From contig JANLSK010000084.1 of assembly GCA_031362415.1 (NCBI GenBank), forward strand, positions 1-36,609: 36,609 nt of DNA. The letters run 5' to 3'. The notes below the pieces were generated by a model. It saw only the letters and a list, made by a program, of their open reading frames with translations. It made no database searches and was not told the DNA's origin. This document shows, one piece after another, positions 8,000-14,780 of the stretch (position 1 is its first letter; the number at the start of each line of letters is the position of its first letter). A program made the translations under genes and the position numbers. The stretch is from VFJJ01 sp031362415. Its GTDB lineage: Bacteria > Actinomycetota > Acidimicrobiia > IMCC26256 > VFJJ01.

Positions 8000-8476
8000 A
8001 TGGTCTCGGACGATACGCGTTGGCTCGACGAGGACGAGCTGGCTGCCTGGGTGAGCCTGATCAAGCTGGCTTCGCGCATCGTGACGTTGAGCGACGGCGA
8101 GCTGCGCCGGACCCGAGCGATCACGGGCCGGGATTACGAGCTGCTCCACCATCTGTCAACGTCGGATGACGGCTGGCGTGTCAACGAGTTGGCCGGCCAT
8201 ATCGACGACACGTCGAGCTGCATCACGCACAGGATCAACCGGCTACGCTCCGCAGGGCTCGTCGACAAGCGCACCGACGCTGGTGACCAGCGGGCTCGTC
8301 GGGTGCAACTGACCTCGGCCGGCCGTGCCCTGCTCGAACAAGCCGCCCCCGAACATGTCGCCCGTGTTCGGCAATGGGTCATCGATCCCCTCGACCGGCA
8401 CGACCTCATCGAGATCGCACGCATCGCCCGCACGCTGAACGACCATCTCCGCTCGGTCGTCCCGCCCTGCGCCTGA
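8000..8476 (+). CDS. MarR-family transcriptional regulator
   Basis: A 158-aa DNA-binding repressor or activator of the MarR type. The winged helix-turn-helix spans about residues 45-105: LLHHLSTSDDGWRVNELAGH (helix 2), CITHRINRLRSAGLVDKRTD (recognition helix and wing), then RARRVQLTSAGRALLEQAAP, the conserved DxRxxxxxLTxxG wing region, with flanking dimerisation helices. These proteins usually respond to phenolic or lipophilic ligands and often control the gene beside them. The nearest intact target is the CDGSH gene downstream, whose promoter carries a palindrome. The start is ATG at 8000 with no strong ribosome site; coupling to the decayed frame upstream is possible. Confidence 0.85.
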   Translation: MVSDDTRWLDEDELAAWVSLIKLASRIVTLSDGELRRTRAITGRDYELLHHLSTSDDGWRVNELAGHIDDTSSCITHRINRLRSAGLVDKRTDAGDQRARRVQLTSAGRALLEQAAPEHVARVRQWVIDPLDRHDLIEIARIARTLNDHLRSVVPPCA

Positions 8477-8498
8477 GCCAGCTGTACCAGGAGGACGA

Positions 8499-8512
8499 GG
8501 TCTCGCGAGACC
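8499..8512. promoter_or_regulatory. Perfect 14-bp palindrome after marR-like gene
   Basis: GGTCTCGCGAGACC is a perfect palindrome 23 bases after the regulator's stop. With no loop it is a poor terminator, and a binding site is more likely. It lies upstream of the CDGSH promoter. Confidence 0.4.
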
Positions 8513-8555
8513 GCGGCGAAACGCTGTGCAGCGTCGTCGGACGTGTTGCCCGGCC

Positions 8556-8584
8556 TGGACGATAACTGAGCGTTCAGGTAATGT
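8556..8584 (+). promoter_or_regulatory. CDGSH gene promoter with operator-like palindrome
   Basis: TGGACG (8556-8561) and TAATGT (8579-8584) are separated by 17 bases and fit -35 and -10 boxes. The -10 ends six bases before the ATG at 8591, so the transcript should start at or near the start codon, and no ribosome site is present. The spacer holds CTGAGCGTTCAG (8566-8577), an imperfect palindrome resembling TetR/MarR-type operators. Confidence 0.55.
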
Positions 8585-8590
8585 GTTGGC

Positions 8591-9337
8591 ATGACCGAGA
8601 ACAACCCCGAACGATCCGTCGCGGAAACTGACCCCACGAGCATGGCCAGGACCGACGCCCCGACGATCTCGGCGACGCCGAACGGGCCGTTGATCGTCAA
8701 CGGTGCGCCCCTGTATCGGCGTCGAGCGGTGAAGAGCGAGCACGGTGAGCCGCTCGCGTGGGAGACGACCGAACAACTCGAAACGCGTGGGCGCTACGCC
8801 CTGTGCCGGTGCGGCCAGTCGAACCGGAAGCCCTTCTGCGACGGCACCCACGCCGCGATTGGCTTTGCTGCCGATGACGTTGCCGCCGGTTCGTACGGCG
8901 ATCGCTCCTCCACGCTGGGCGGGACGGGCATCGTCGTACGCGACGACCGGTCGATCTGCGTCCACGCTGGCTTCTGCGGCTCCCGGGTGACCAACGTGTG
9001 GCAGCAGGTTCCCCAGACCTCCGAGTCGACGGTACGCGCGCAGGTGATTGCCATGGTCGAACGGTGCCCGTCCGGTGCGCTCACCTACCGCTTCGGCGGC
9101 GACACCGCCGGTGACGCCGGCAGTGACACCGGCAGTGACGTGGAACCCCTGTTCCCGCAAGCGATCGCCGTCATCGACGACGGTCCGCTGTGGGTGACTG
9201 GAGGCGTCCCGATCACGATGCCCGATGGTCGATCGCTCGAAGTCCGCAACCGTGTCACCCTGTGCCGGTGCGGCGCCTCAGCCAACAAGCCGTTGTGCGA
9301 CGGCACCCACGCGTCCATCGGCTTCAGCGACCACTGA
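8591..9337 (+). CDS. Iron-sulfur protein with two CDGSH zinc-finger-type domains
   Basis: The 248-aa protein has three metal-binding segments in order. The first is a CDGSH motif, CRCGQSNRKPFCDGTH (about residues 74-89). A middle region with DDRSICVHAGFCG (about 118-130) resembles the divergent 4Fe-4S mono-cluster domain often paired with CDGSH proteins. The last is a second CDGSH motif, CRCGASANKPLCDGTH (about 225-240). CDGSH motifs bind [2Fe-2S] with three Cys and one His. Roles in redox sensing or electron transfer are typical, but no partner is identified here. A short Asp/Gly/Ser/Thr-rich linker (about residues 172-184) joins the halves. Expression appears leaderless and probably regulated. 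Confidence 0.88.
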   Translation: MTENNPERSVAETDPTSMARTDAPTISATPNGPLIVNGAPLYRRRAVKSEHGEPLAWETTEQLETRGRYALCRCGQSNRKPFCDGTHAAIGFAADDVAAGSYGDRSSTLGGTGIVVRDDRSICVHAGFCGSRVTNVWQQVPQTSESTVRAQVIAMVERCPSGALTYRFGGDTAGDAGSDTGSDVEPLFPQAIAVIDDGPLWVTGGVPITMPDGRSLEVRNRVTLCRCGASANKPLCDGTHASIGFSDH

Positions 9338-9378
9338 GCCTGGGATCGCCCATGGCGTCAACGCGAACGGAGCCTGCC

Positions 9379-9489
9379 ATGACGTTCACCGATCACGAAC
9401 GGGCCGACCTCGACAGCCAGCACCTCGGTCGCATCGCCACCGCATCCCGATCGGGGGAGCCCGACATCGCGCCCGTCGGCTTCGGAGTC
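9379..9489 (+). pseudogene. PPOX-class F420-dependent protein, N-terminal fragment
   Basis: The frame starts MTFTDHERADLDSQHLGRIA followed by TASRSGEPDIAPVGFGV, the well-conserved N-terminus of PPOX-fold, F420- or FMN-using pyridoxamine-oxidase-like proteins (normally about 130-150 aa). At 9490 the similarity stops abruptly, and the next bases are the stop codon of the opposite-strand LtrA-like gene. The open frame runs on to 9546 only by reading that gene backwards. This is a clean deletion scar. Confidence 0.7.
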
Positions 9490-9490
9490 G

Positions 9491-10684
9491 CTAGACGGGT
9501 GGCGACACGGGCTCGGAGCCTGAGCCCGGGGCCACTGTGCGCGTGACGGTGCGGCGCCGCCCTGTCTCCACCAGGTTGGTGGCGATCATGAGGGCGGCGA
9601 GGATCGCCAGGATCGTCAAGGCGCTGAGTTCGGGGCCCGCGAGCCCGACACCCAGAATCACCGAAAAGGCCGCGGCGACGCGCTCGACCGGGATTTGCTT
9701 GGTGGCTCGGAAGTGGCCCGCGATGAACCCGACGAGGAACAGCACCAGACCCGTGGCGATGGCCAGGCGACCGAACGACTCCAGAGGTCGGTCGGGGTGC
9801 ACGATGGCCTCTTCGACGCCGACGGCGAAGACCACCGTTCCGGCGACGATGGGGAAGTGTGCGAACGAGAACAGATCGCGGGCCAGGCTCGATCGCAGCC
9901 CATGGTCGGGCTCGTTGGCCAGCCGGGCCTCAGCGGCCCCGCGCACCCAGTCGAAGTACGTCCACCACATCGTTGCGATGATCACGAAGGCCAAGATGGC
10001 GACGGTTGTCAGCTGCCCGTCGGGCTCGAGCTCGGCGGTCGTCGCCCCCACGGCTATCACCGATTCCCCGATGGCGATGATGACGAACAGCGCGTGGCGT
10101 TCTGCGAAGTGGCCGGGAGCGACCCGAAACTCGCCGCGTCCCGCGGCCAGCGCGCTGGCCAGGTCGACCATCAAGGCGGCGGCCCAGATCCACGGTCGAG
10201 CGTTTTCGCCCGCCAGCCCGCCGATGAGGAGGATCACGGGGCTGACCGATGCCACGGGAAGATAGGTACGAAGCGCCGCGAGCTGCGCCGGGTCATGCCG
10301 CACCCCGTTCCAGTACAGCGCCAGGGCGGCGAGTCGAACCATGGCGTAGGGCACCGCGAACCAGGTGCCTCGGTCCGAGAACGCGTCGGGAATGGCGATG
10401 GCTGCGACGAGGGTCGTGGCTGTGACACCGAGCACGGCGAGACGCACGAGTGTGCGCTCGAGGTCGATGGCGTTGCCAGCCCAGGTGAACTGCGACCATG
10501 CCCACCAGACGAGCCACATCAGCAGCGCCGCTTGGGACCAACCGGCTGCGCTGTAGTCGGCATGGAGCGCTGCGGCGACCTGGGTGATGGCGAACACGAA
10601 CACCAGGTCGAAGAACAACTCGAGGTACGACGTTCGTTTCTCGGTCGTGGCGTGAGCCGTGGCGCTGGCGTCGGTGCCGCTCAT
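9491..10684 (-). CDS. Low temperature requirement protein A (LtrA)-like membrane protein
   Basis: A 397-aa polytopic membrane protein. It starts with the family signature ELFFDLVFVFAITQVA (residues about 23-38), followed by about ten hydrophobic segments including MWLVWWAWSQFTWAGNAIDL and HFAERHALFVIIAIGESVIA, the second conserved LtrA block. The family is named from a Listeria mutant that failed to grow in the cold; its biochemical role is unknown. The ATG at 10684 overlaps the stop of the upstream remnant in an ATGA, so it was once translated in an operon with that gene. Its stop codon abuts the PPOX scar, but the protein itself looks complete. Confidence 0.85.
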   Translation of the reverse strand: MSGTDASATAHATTEKRTSYLELFFDLVFVFAITQVAAALHADYSAAGWSQAALLMWLVWWAWSQFTWAGNAIDLERTLVRLAVLGVTATTLVAAIAIPDAFSDRGTWFAVPYAMVRLAALALYWNGVRHDPAQLAALRTYLPVASVSPVILLIGGLAGENARPWIWAAALMVDLASALAAGRGEFRVAPGHFAERHALFVIIAIGESVIAVGATTAELEPDGQLTTVAILAFVIIATMWWTYFDWVRGAAEARLANEPDHGLRSSLARDLFSFAHFPIVAGTVVFAVGVEEAIVHPDRPLESFGRLAIATGLVLFLVGFIAGHFRATKQIPVERVAAAFSVILGVGLAGPELSALTILAILAALMIATNLVETGRRRTVTRTVAPGSGSEPVSPPV

Positions 10685-11093
10685 CGGCGCAGGAGGCTGA
10701 AGGCGATGCCGGGGCCTTGGCCGAGGGGGTACGCCAGGCGGATCCAGAGCATAGCGAGATGCTCCAGGTCGGAGGACGTGCTGAGCCCACCCGTGTCGAT
10801 CGGATCGAAGCCGAGCTCGGCGGCCAGCGTGATGACGATCGCCTTGGCGTCGATGTCGTCTCCGGCGACAGGCATGATCGGTGTCCCGGCGGGATAGGTC
10901 GGATCGGCCATGTTGGCTGAACCCGTGGTGTTGAAGGCCTTCGCCACCCGCGTGCTCCCCGTCCATTGTGCGATCAGCTCGGCCCACCAGAACCCGATCG
11001 GCCAGCCCGTCTGGGCGAGGTCGACGGGTTCGATGCCACCGTCAAGATCTCCTTGGGCCGTGCAGGATCCAGGATGTCGATCGAAGGGGCCAT
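10681..11093 (-). pseudogene. Chimeric remnant: DJ-1/PfpI N-terminus joined to F420:NADP reductase-like C-terminus
   Basis: Leftward from an ATG at 11093 (GAGAGGA upstream) the frame reads MAPSIDILDPARPKEILTV, ASNPSTS. One base over it continues QTGWPIGFWWAELIA, which together resemble the N-terminus of DJ-1/PfpI class I amidotransferase-like proteins. Directly after this the same frame becomes TRVAKAFNTTGSANMADPTY and ends LWIRLAYPLGQGPGIAFSLL, the C-terminal part of an NADPH-dependent F420 reductase-like protein without its N-terminal Rossmann GxGxxG. A deletion has therefore fused two genes, and a frameshift has also occurred near 11010. The second frame is open from 11124. A residual peptide might be made, but neither parental activity is plausible. 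Confidence 0.6.
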
Positions 11094-11156
11094 GGGTTCG
11101 TCCTCTCGTTGGGGATTCGTTCACTCCATCGACAATACGAGGCGCTTCGCCAGGGG

Positions 11157-11470
11157 GTCAGTCGCCCGGACGGTCTCTCGATGGTCGGCACGATGCTCAA
11201 CGCAGGAACCGATCCTGCGCTCGTGGCTCTGTATCGCCAGCGGATCGTCGCTTCCCGCCGAGCCCGCTTGCGCGCCATCCTCGAACGGGCACGGGGAGCG
11301 GGGATGCTCGACGCCGATGCCGACATCGAGGTCGCCGCGGCCATGCTGACCGGAAACTTCTACGCCGAGCGCTCGCTGGCGGTCCGCCACCGCCCCGATG
11401 GGCCGAAGGCACGGCCACGCTCGTGTGGCGAGCGCTGGGTGGTGTACCTGGCCACCCGGTCACCCGCTGA
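11157..11470 (+). pseudogene. TetR-family regulator, C-terminal fragment, frameshifted
   Basis: From about 11157 the frame reads GTDPALVALYRQRIVASRRA, ILERARGAGMLDADADIEVA and AMLTGNFYAERSLA, the ligand-binding C-terminal domain of a TetR repressor. Near 11390 the match moves to the +2 frame, giving RWAEGTATLVWRALGG, the usual C-terminal helix, and ends at 11470. The helix-turn-helix half is absent. The fragment begins just outside the promoter region of the DJ-1-like remnant on the other strand. Confidence 0.65.
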
Positions 11471-11557
11471 GGGGTGCGAGGCCCGAGGGCGCGCGTTCAG
11501 GGTGTCGGCGACGGCTGAGGTGGCCGATACCTCAGGTGTACTCCGGCTCAGGTGTGC

Positions 11558-11923
11558 TCAGGTGTAGTAGCGGAGCTCGATCGTGGTTCCGTCGGGGTCG
11601 CGGATGTACAGCGATGTTCCGTCACCGCGTGCGCCGAATCGGGTGCCGGGCCCGTCGAGGACGTCGAACTGGCCGCTGGAGGCGAGGGCGTCGAGGTTGG
11701 TGGGTGTGATCACGAGGCAGAAGTGGTCGAGTCGGCCGGCGTGGTGATCGCCGGGGACCAGGTCGAGGATGGTCTGTTCGTCGATTCGGACGGAGGGGAA
11801 CGGTGCGGTCCCGTTGCGCCATTCCTGGACGCGAACGGGTTCGAGTCCGAGCCGGTCGAGATACCAGTTGAGGGTGGTCTCGACATCGGAGCAGTTGAGC
11901 ACAAGGTGGTCGAAGCCGGTCAC
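11558..11923 (-). CDS. VOC (glyoxalase/dioxygenase) family protein
   Basis: A small 121-aa vicinal-oxygen-chelate protein with paired beta-alpha-beta-beta-beta units: VTGFDHLVLNCSDVETTLNW at the start (metal-ligand His at residue 6), RLDHFCLVITPTNLDAL in the middle (second His), and GTSLYIRDPDGTTIELRYY at the end (ligand Glu). Such proteins bind a divalent metal and act in isomerisation, ring cleavage or glyoxal chemistry. The GTG at 11923 lacks a ribosome site; an in-frame CTG at 11944 sits five bases after GGAGAG and could be the real start, adding seven residues. It lies about 130-150 bases after the Baeyer-Villiger gene on the same strand and may be co-transcribed. Confidence 0.82.
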   Translation of the reverse strand: MTGFDHLVLNCSDVETTLNWYLDRLGLEPVRVQEWRNGTAPFPSVRIDEQTILDLVPGDHHAGRLDHFCLVITPTNLDALASSGQFDVLDGPGTRFGARGDGTSLYIRDPDGTTIELRYYT

Positions 11924-12075
11924 GGTGATGGGACTGGTGCGCAGTGTCGCTCTCCTTCGTGTCGTCCGCAGGCTCTGTGGCGCTGCGCCCGGATGGGCAG
12001 GAAGTTGGCCGAGCCATGGGGCAGCCGTCATTCGTGGCCAGGCCCGGCGGGAAGGGTCGGATGGCTGATCGTCGC

Positions 12076-13953
12076 TCAGGTGAGCTCGAGGTCGTCCCAG
12101 TCGACGTTCGTGCACATGCGGTGGTACTCGGGGCCGTACCACGGTGCACTGACCTGGAGTCGGCGGTGCTCGCGGTTGACGTAGTAGTTCTTGTCGGGGG
12201 CGCCTTCTTCTTGGAGGAGGAGCAGGCTGCTGGCGGTCTCGTCGAGATCGGTGTTGTAGCGAGTGAACGCCTCCTCCTTGACCTCGACGCGTGACCGACC
12301 GGTCTCGAGCGTCTGCACGAGGCAGCGCGCCGCGTACGCCGACCAGATCACGTACCAGATGGGCAGGCCGGTGCCGCCAGACAGCGGCTGCGAGTTCGGG
12401 CCGTAGAGCGTGAACATGTTGGGGAAGCCGGGCACCATCATTCCCAGATAGGCGCGCGGACCGTCGACGGCCCACTGCTCGTGCAGCTCGACGCCACCCC
12501 GGCCCGTGTAGCACGCCGGCCAGAGGTACTTCGCGACCTCGAACCCCGTGGCGGTGACGATCGTGTCGACCTCGCGAAACGTCCCGTCGACCGTCTCGAT
12601 CCCGGTCGGCGTGAGGCGAACGATGTCGTCGGTCACCAGCTCGACATTGTCGCGGGTGAGCGCCTTGTACCAGCCATTGTCGACAACGGGACGGCGTGAG
12701 AACGGCGCATAGTCGGGAACCAGACGGTCGATGAGGTCCTGACGACCGCCAGTCTGAACCTTGATATACGTAGTCAGATCGTCGCGGAGCTTGTCGTTCA
12801 TCGGATTGAACTTGCCGCCCTGGGCCTTCCATTCCTCGTCGGCCACGAGGTAGCCGTGGGTACCAAAGAGCGAGGCGATGGCCATGTAGCGCCACCAATT
12901 CCAGTAGCCGGGGAAGTTCTCGACCAACCAACGGATCTCGGGCTCGAGGGGCTGGCCGTACTTGTCGCGCGGGCTGATCCATTGCGGCGTGCGCTGGAAG
13001 ACGTGGACCTGATCGGCGTCCTCGGCGATCGGAGCGAGAAGCTGCACGCCCGTTGAGCCGTTGCCGATGACGGCCACGCGCTTGCCGGTTGCGTCGAAGT
13101 CGGCCGGCCAACGGGCCGGGTGCAGGATCTGGCCGGCGAAGGTCTCCAGGCCCTCGAAGTGGGGGAAGTTCGGGTTGGCGAACGTGCCCACCGCGTTGAC
13201 GATGGCGTTGGCCTCGACGGTCTCGGTGCCATCGGGCGTCTGGAGCTCGAGAACCCAGACGTCGCGAGACTCGTCGAACGTCGCCGCCGTGAGCTCCCGC
13301 TCGAAGCGCGTGTTCGAGAATACGCCGTACTTCTTCGAGATGTACTCGATGTATTCCCGCACCTCAGCACCCCGCCCGAAGTACTCTGTCCACGGGTACT
13401 TCTTCTCGAAGCTGAACTCATAGGTGATCGAGCTGGTGTCGACGCGGATGTCGGGGTAGCGGTTCACGCTCCACGTGCCGCCCGGGTCGGGACGGCGCTC
13501 GAGCACCACGTAGGGGATGTCAAGGAGCTCGAGTTGCACCGCCATCGCCAGACCACTGAAGCCGCTGCCGATGATGGCGACCTGGTAGCCCTCGGGGAGC
13601 TCCGGCTTGGCGCCGCTCCATTCCACCGTCCAGGGAAAGGCTTTGAACGCCGGTAGGTCGCGGCGGGCCGCGAACTCGAGATCGCCCATGTGCTCGCCGG
13701 TGGCCATGTCCATGAGCGTTCGGAGCTCGACCTCGGGCGGCTCGGCCGGCATGGCGGGATCGGCGTGCTCGCTCAGCCAGTCGACGGCCTTGCCGATGAG
13801 CAGCTCCCGTCCGGTCTCGTCGAGCTGGAGGGCAACCGGCAGGGCGGCGATTTCGGGATCGTGCGTCTGCTGATACAGGGCGACCCGCACCGCGTTCAGG
13901 TCGGCGAGCTCAACCGCCCGCCGGATGAAGGTTCTATCGACCGTGTGTTCCAT
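12076..13953 (-). CDS. Baeyer-Villiger monooxygenase, HAPMO-like with N-terminal extension
   Basis: A 625-aa FAD- and NADPH-dependent monooxygenase that would insert oxygen next to a ketone. After a 120-residue N-terminal extension, as in 4-hydroxyacetophenone monooxygenases, come the FAD-binding IIGSGFSGLAMAVQLE (about residue 128), the PGGTWSVNRYPD region, the Baeyer-Villiger fingerprint FAGQILHPARWP (about residue 270; FxGxxxHxxxWP) and the second nucleotide motif VIGNGSTGVQL (about 296). The ATG at 13953 follows AGGAG by nine bases. It lies 72 bases after the TetR gene on the same strand, so regulator, oxygenase and the VOC gene may form one transcript. The ketone substrate is unknown; aryl and cyclic ketones are usual. 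Confidence 0.9.
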   Translation of the reverse strand: MEHTVDRTFIRRAVELADLNAVRVALYQQTHDPEIAALPVALQLDETGRELLIGKAVDWLSEHADPAMPAEPPEVELRTLMDMATGEHMGDLEFAARRDLPAFKAFPWTVEWSGAKPELPEGYQVAIIGSGFSGLAMAVQLELLDIPYVVLERRPDPGGTWSVNRYPDIRVDTSSITYEFSFEKKYPWTEYFGRGAEVREYIEYISKKYGVFSNTRFERELTAATFDESRDVWVLELQTPDGTETVEANAIVNAVGTFANPNFPHFEGLETFAGQILHPARWPADFDATGKRVAVIGNGSTGVQLLAPIAEDADQVHVFQRTPQWISPRDKYGQPLEPEIRWLVENFPGYWNWWRYMAIASLFGTHGYLVADEEWKAQGGKFNPMNDKLRDDLTTYIKVQTGGRQDLIDRLVPDYAPFSRRPVVDNGWYKALTRDNVELVTDDIVRLTPTGIETVDGTFREVDTIVTATGFEVAKYLWPACYTGRGGVELHEQWAVDGPRAYLGMMVPGFPNMFTLYGPNSQPLSGGTGLPIWYVIWSAYAARCLVQTLETGRSRVEVKEEAFTRYNTDLDETASSLLLLQEEGAPDKNYYVNREHRRLQVSAPWYGPEYHRMCTNVDWDDLELT

Positions 13954-14025
13954 CGGTTGCCGCTCCTGTGAGTTCGGGTGGTTTGGCCGCCGATGCTCGG
14001 CGGGCGGGATCTGTCGGTGCCGCGA

Positions 14026-14670
14026 TCATGGTGTGACGGTCGTTGCTGGCGGGCCACCGAACACGAGGCCGATCGCGTTCTGCACGACGGTTTCTACCTC
14101 GCGCATGGGGCATCGGCCCAAGGCCCATGAACGCAGCCACGTCTCGAGGACCCCGTCGACGGTATCGATGACTGCACTGGCTGTCGCGGTTTCCAGATTG
14201 TGCAACGCGGCCCGAAGGACCGCGGTGTTCTTCGCGGTGAACTCGTCGTGCAGCACGGTGGCGTTGGGATCGGTCGATCGCTCGACGACCATGTGGACCC
14301 GGAACATCTGAGGCGAGCGCTCGAAGGCCCGCACCGTCTGGCGCATCAAGGTCCGCAGACGGCCTTCGTCATCCATGGTGGCGAACGCCGCTGTTCGCCG
14401 CGGCTGGCCGAACCCGGACGACCAGGCGACCAGTGATGCCGCGTAGAGATGCTCCTTCGACGAGAAGTAGCGGTACAGCGTTCCGAGCGCCACGCCTCCT
14501 CGCCTGGCGACATCGCGCATCTGCACCGCGTCGTACTCGGCGTCATCGAGGAGCTCGATCGCGGCCCGTACGATGCGGTCGCGGCGGGCGCGCTGCGCCG
14601 CCGGCAGCGCCTCCGGCTCTGGAGGTCCCGATGGGCGCTCGAGCGCCTCGGATCTCGGGATGACGCTCAT
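14026..14670 (-). CDS. TetR-family regulator (KstR-like DNA-binding domain)
   Basis: A 214-aa repressor-type protein. Residues about 27-75 form the helix-turn-helix: RDRIVRAAIELLDDAEYDAV, QMRDVARRGGVALGTLYRYF, SSKEHLYAA. This region closely resembles KstR, the mycobacterial cholesterol-catabolism repressor, as I remember it, but the ligand domain is too variable to assign a ligand. It is divergent from the Baeyer-Villiger gene at 14781, and the 110-bp gap contains a CTAGAA/TTCTAG inverted repeat, so autoregulation and control of both oxygenases are likely. The ATG at 14670 is preceded by a weak GGGG. Confidence 0.87.
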   Translation of the reverse strand: MSVIPRSEALERPSGPPEPEALPAAQRARRDRIVRAAIELLDDAEYDAVQMRDVARRGGVALGTLYRYFSSKEHLYAASLVAWSSGFGQPRRTAAFATMDDEGRLRTLMRQTVRAFERSPQMFRVHMVVERSTDPNATVLHDEFTAKNTAVLRAALHNLETATASAVIDTVDGVLETWLRSWALGRCPMREVETVVQNAIGLVFGGPPATTVTP

Positions 14671-14689
14671 CGGCCCCGTTTCGATCGCC

Positions 14690-14719
14690 TTGACTAGAAC
14701 TAGAATCTACTTCTAGCAT
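14690..14719 (+). promoter_or_regulatory. Promoter and TetR operator candidate
   Basis: TTGACT (14690-14695) and TAGCAT (14714-14719) are 18 bases apart and direct the rightward Baeyer-Villiger gene. Inside lies the inverted repeat CTAGAA-TCTAC-TTCTAG (14700-14716), preceded by another CTAGAA half (14694-14699). On the other strand TAGATT (14709-14704) could be the -10 for the regulator gene. A repressor bound here would block both promoters. Confidence 0.6.
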
Positions 14720-14780
14720 CGAACCGGGCGAGCGTGCAACGCCGCCGGTTCGGGCGACAAGCAACGAGGTGAGGTACACC

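Noticed and set aside
9101..9145. Repeated AGTGACACCGGC-like units in the CDGSH gene
   Set aside because: They are imperfect, short and encode the Asp/Gly/Ser/Thr linker; they are not a CRISPR or mobile repeat.
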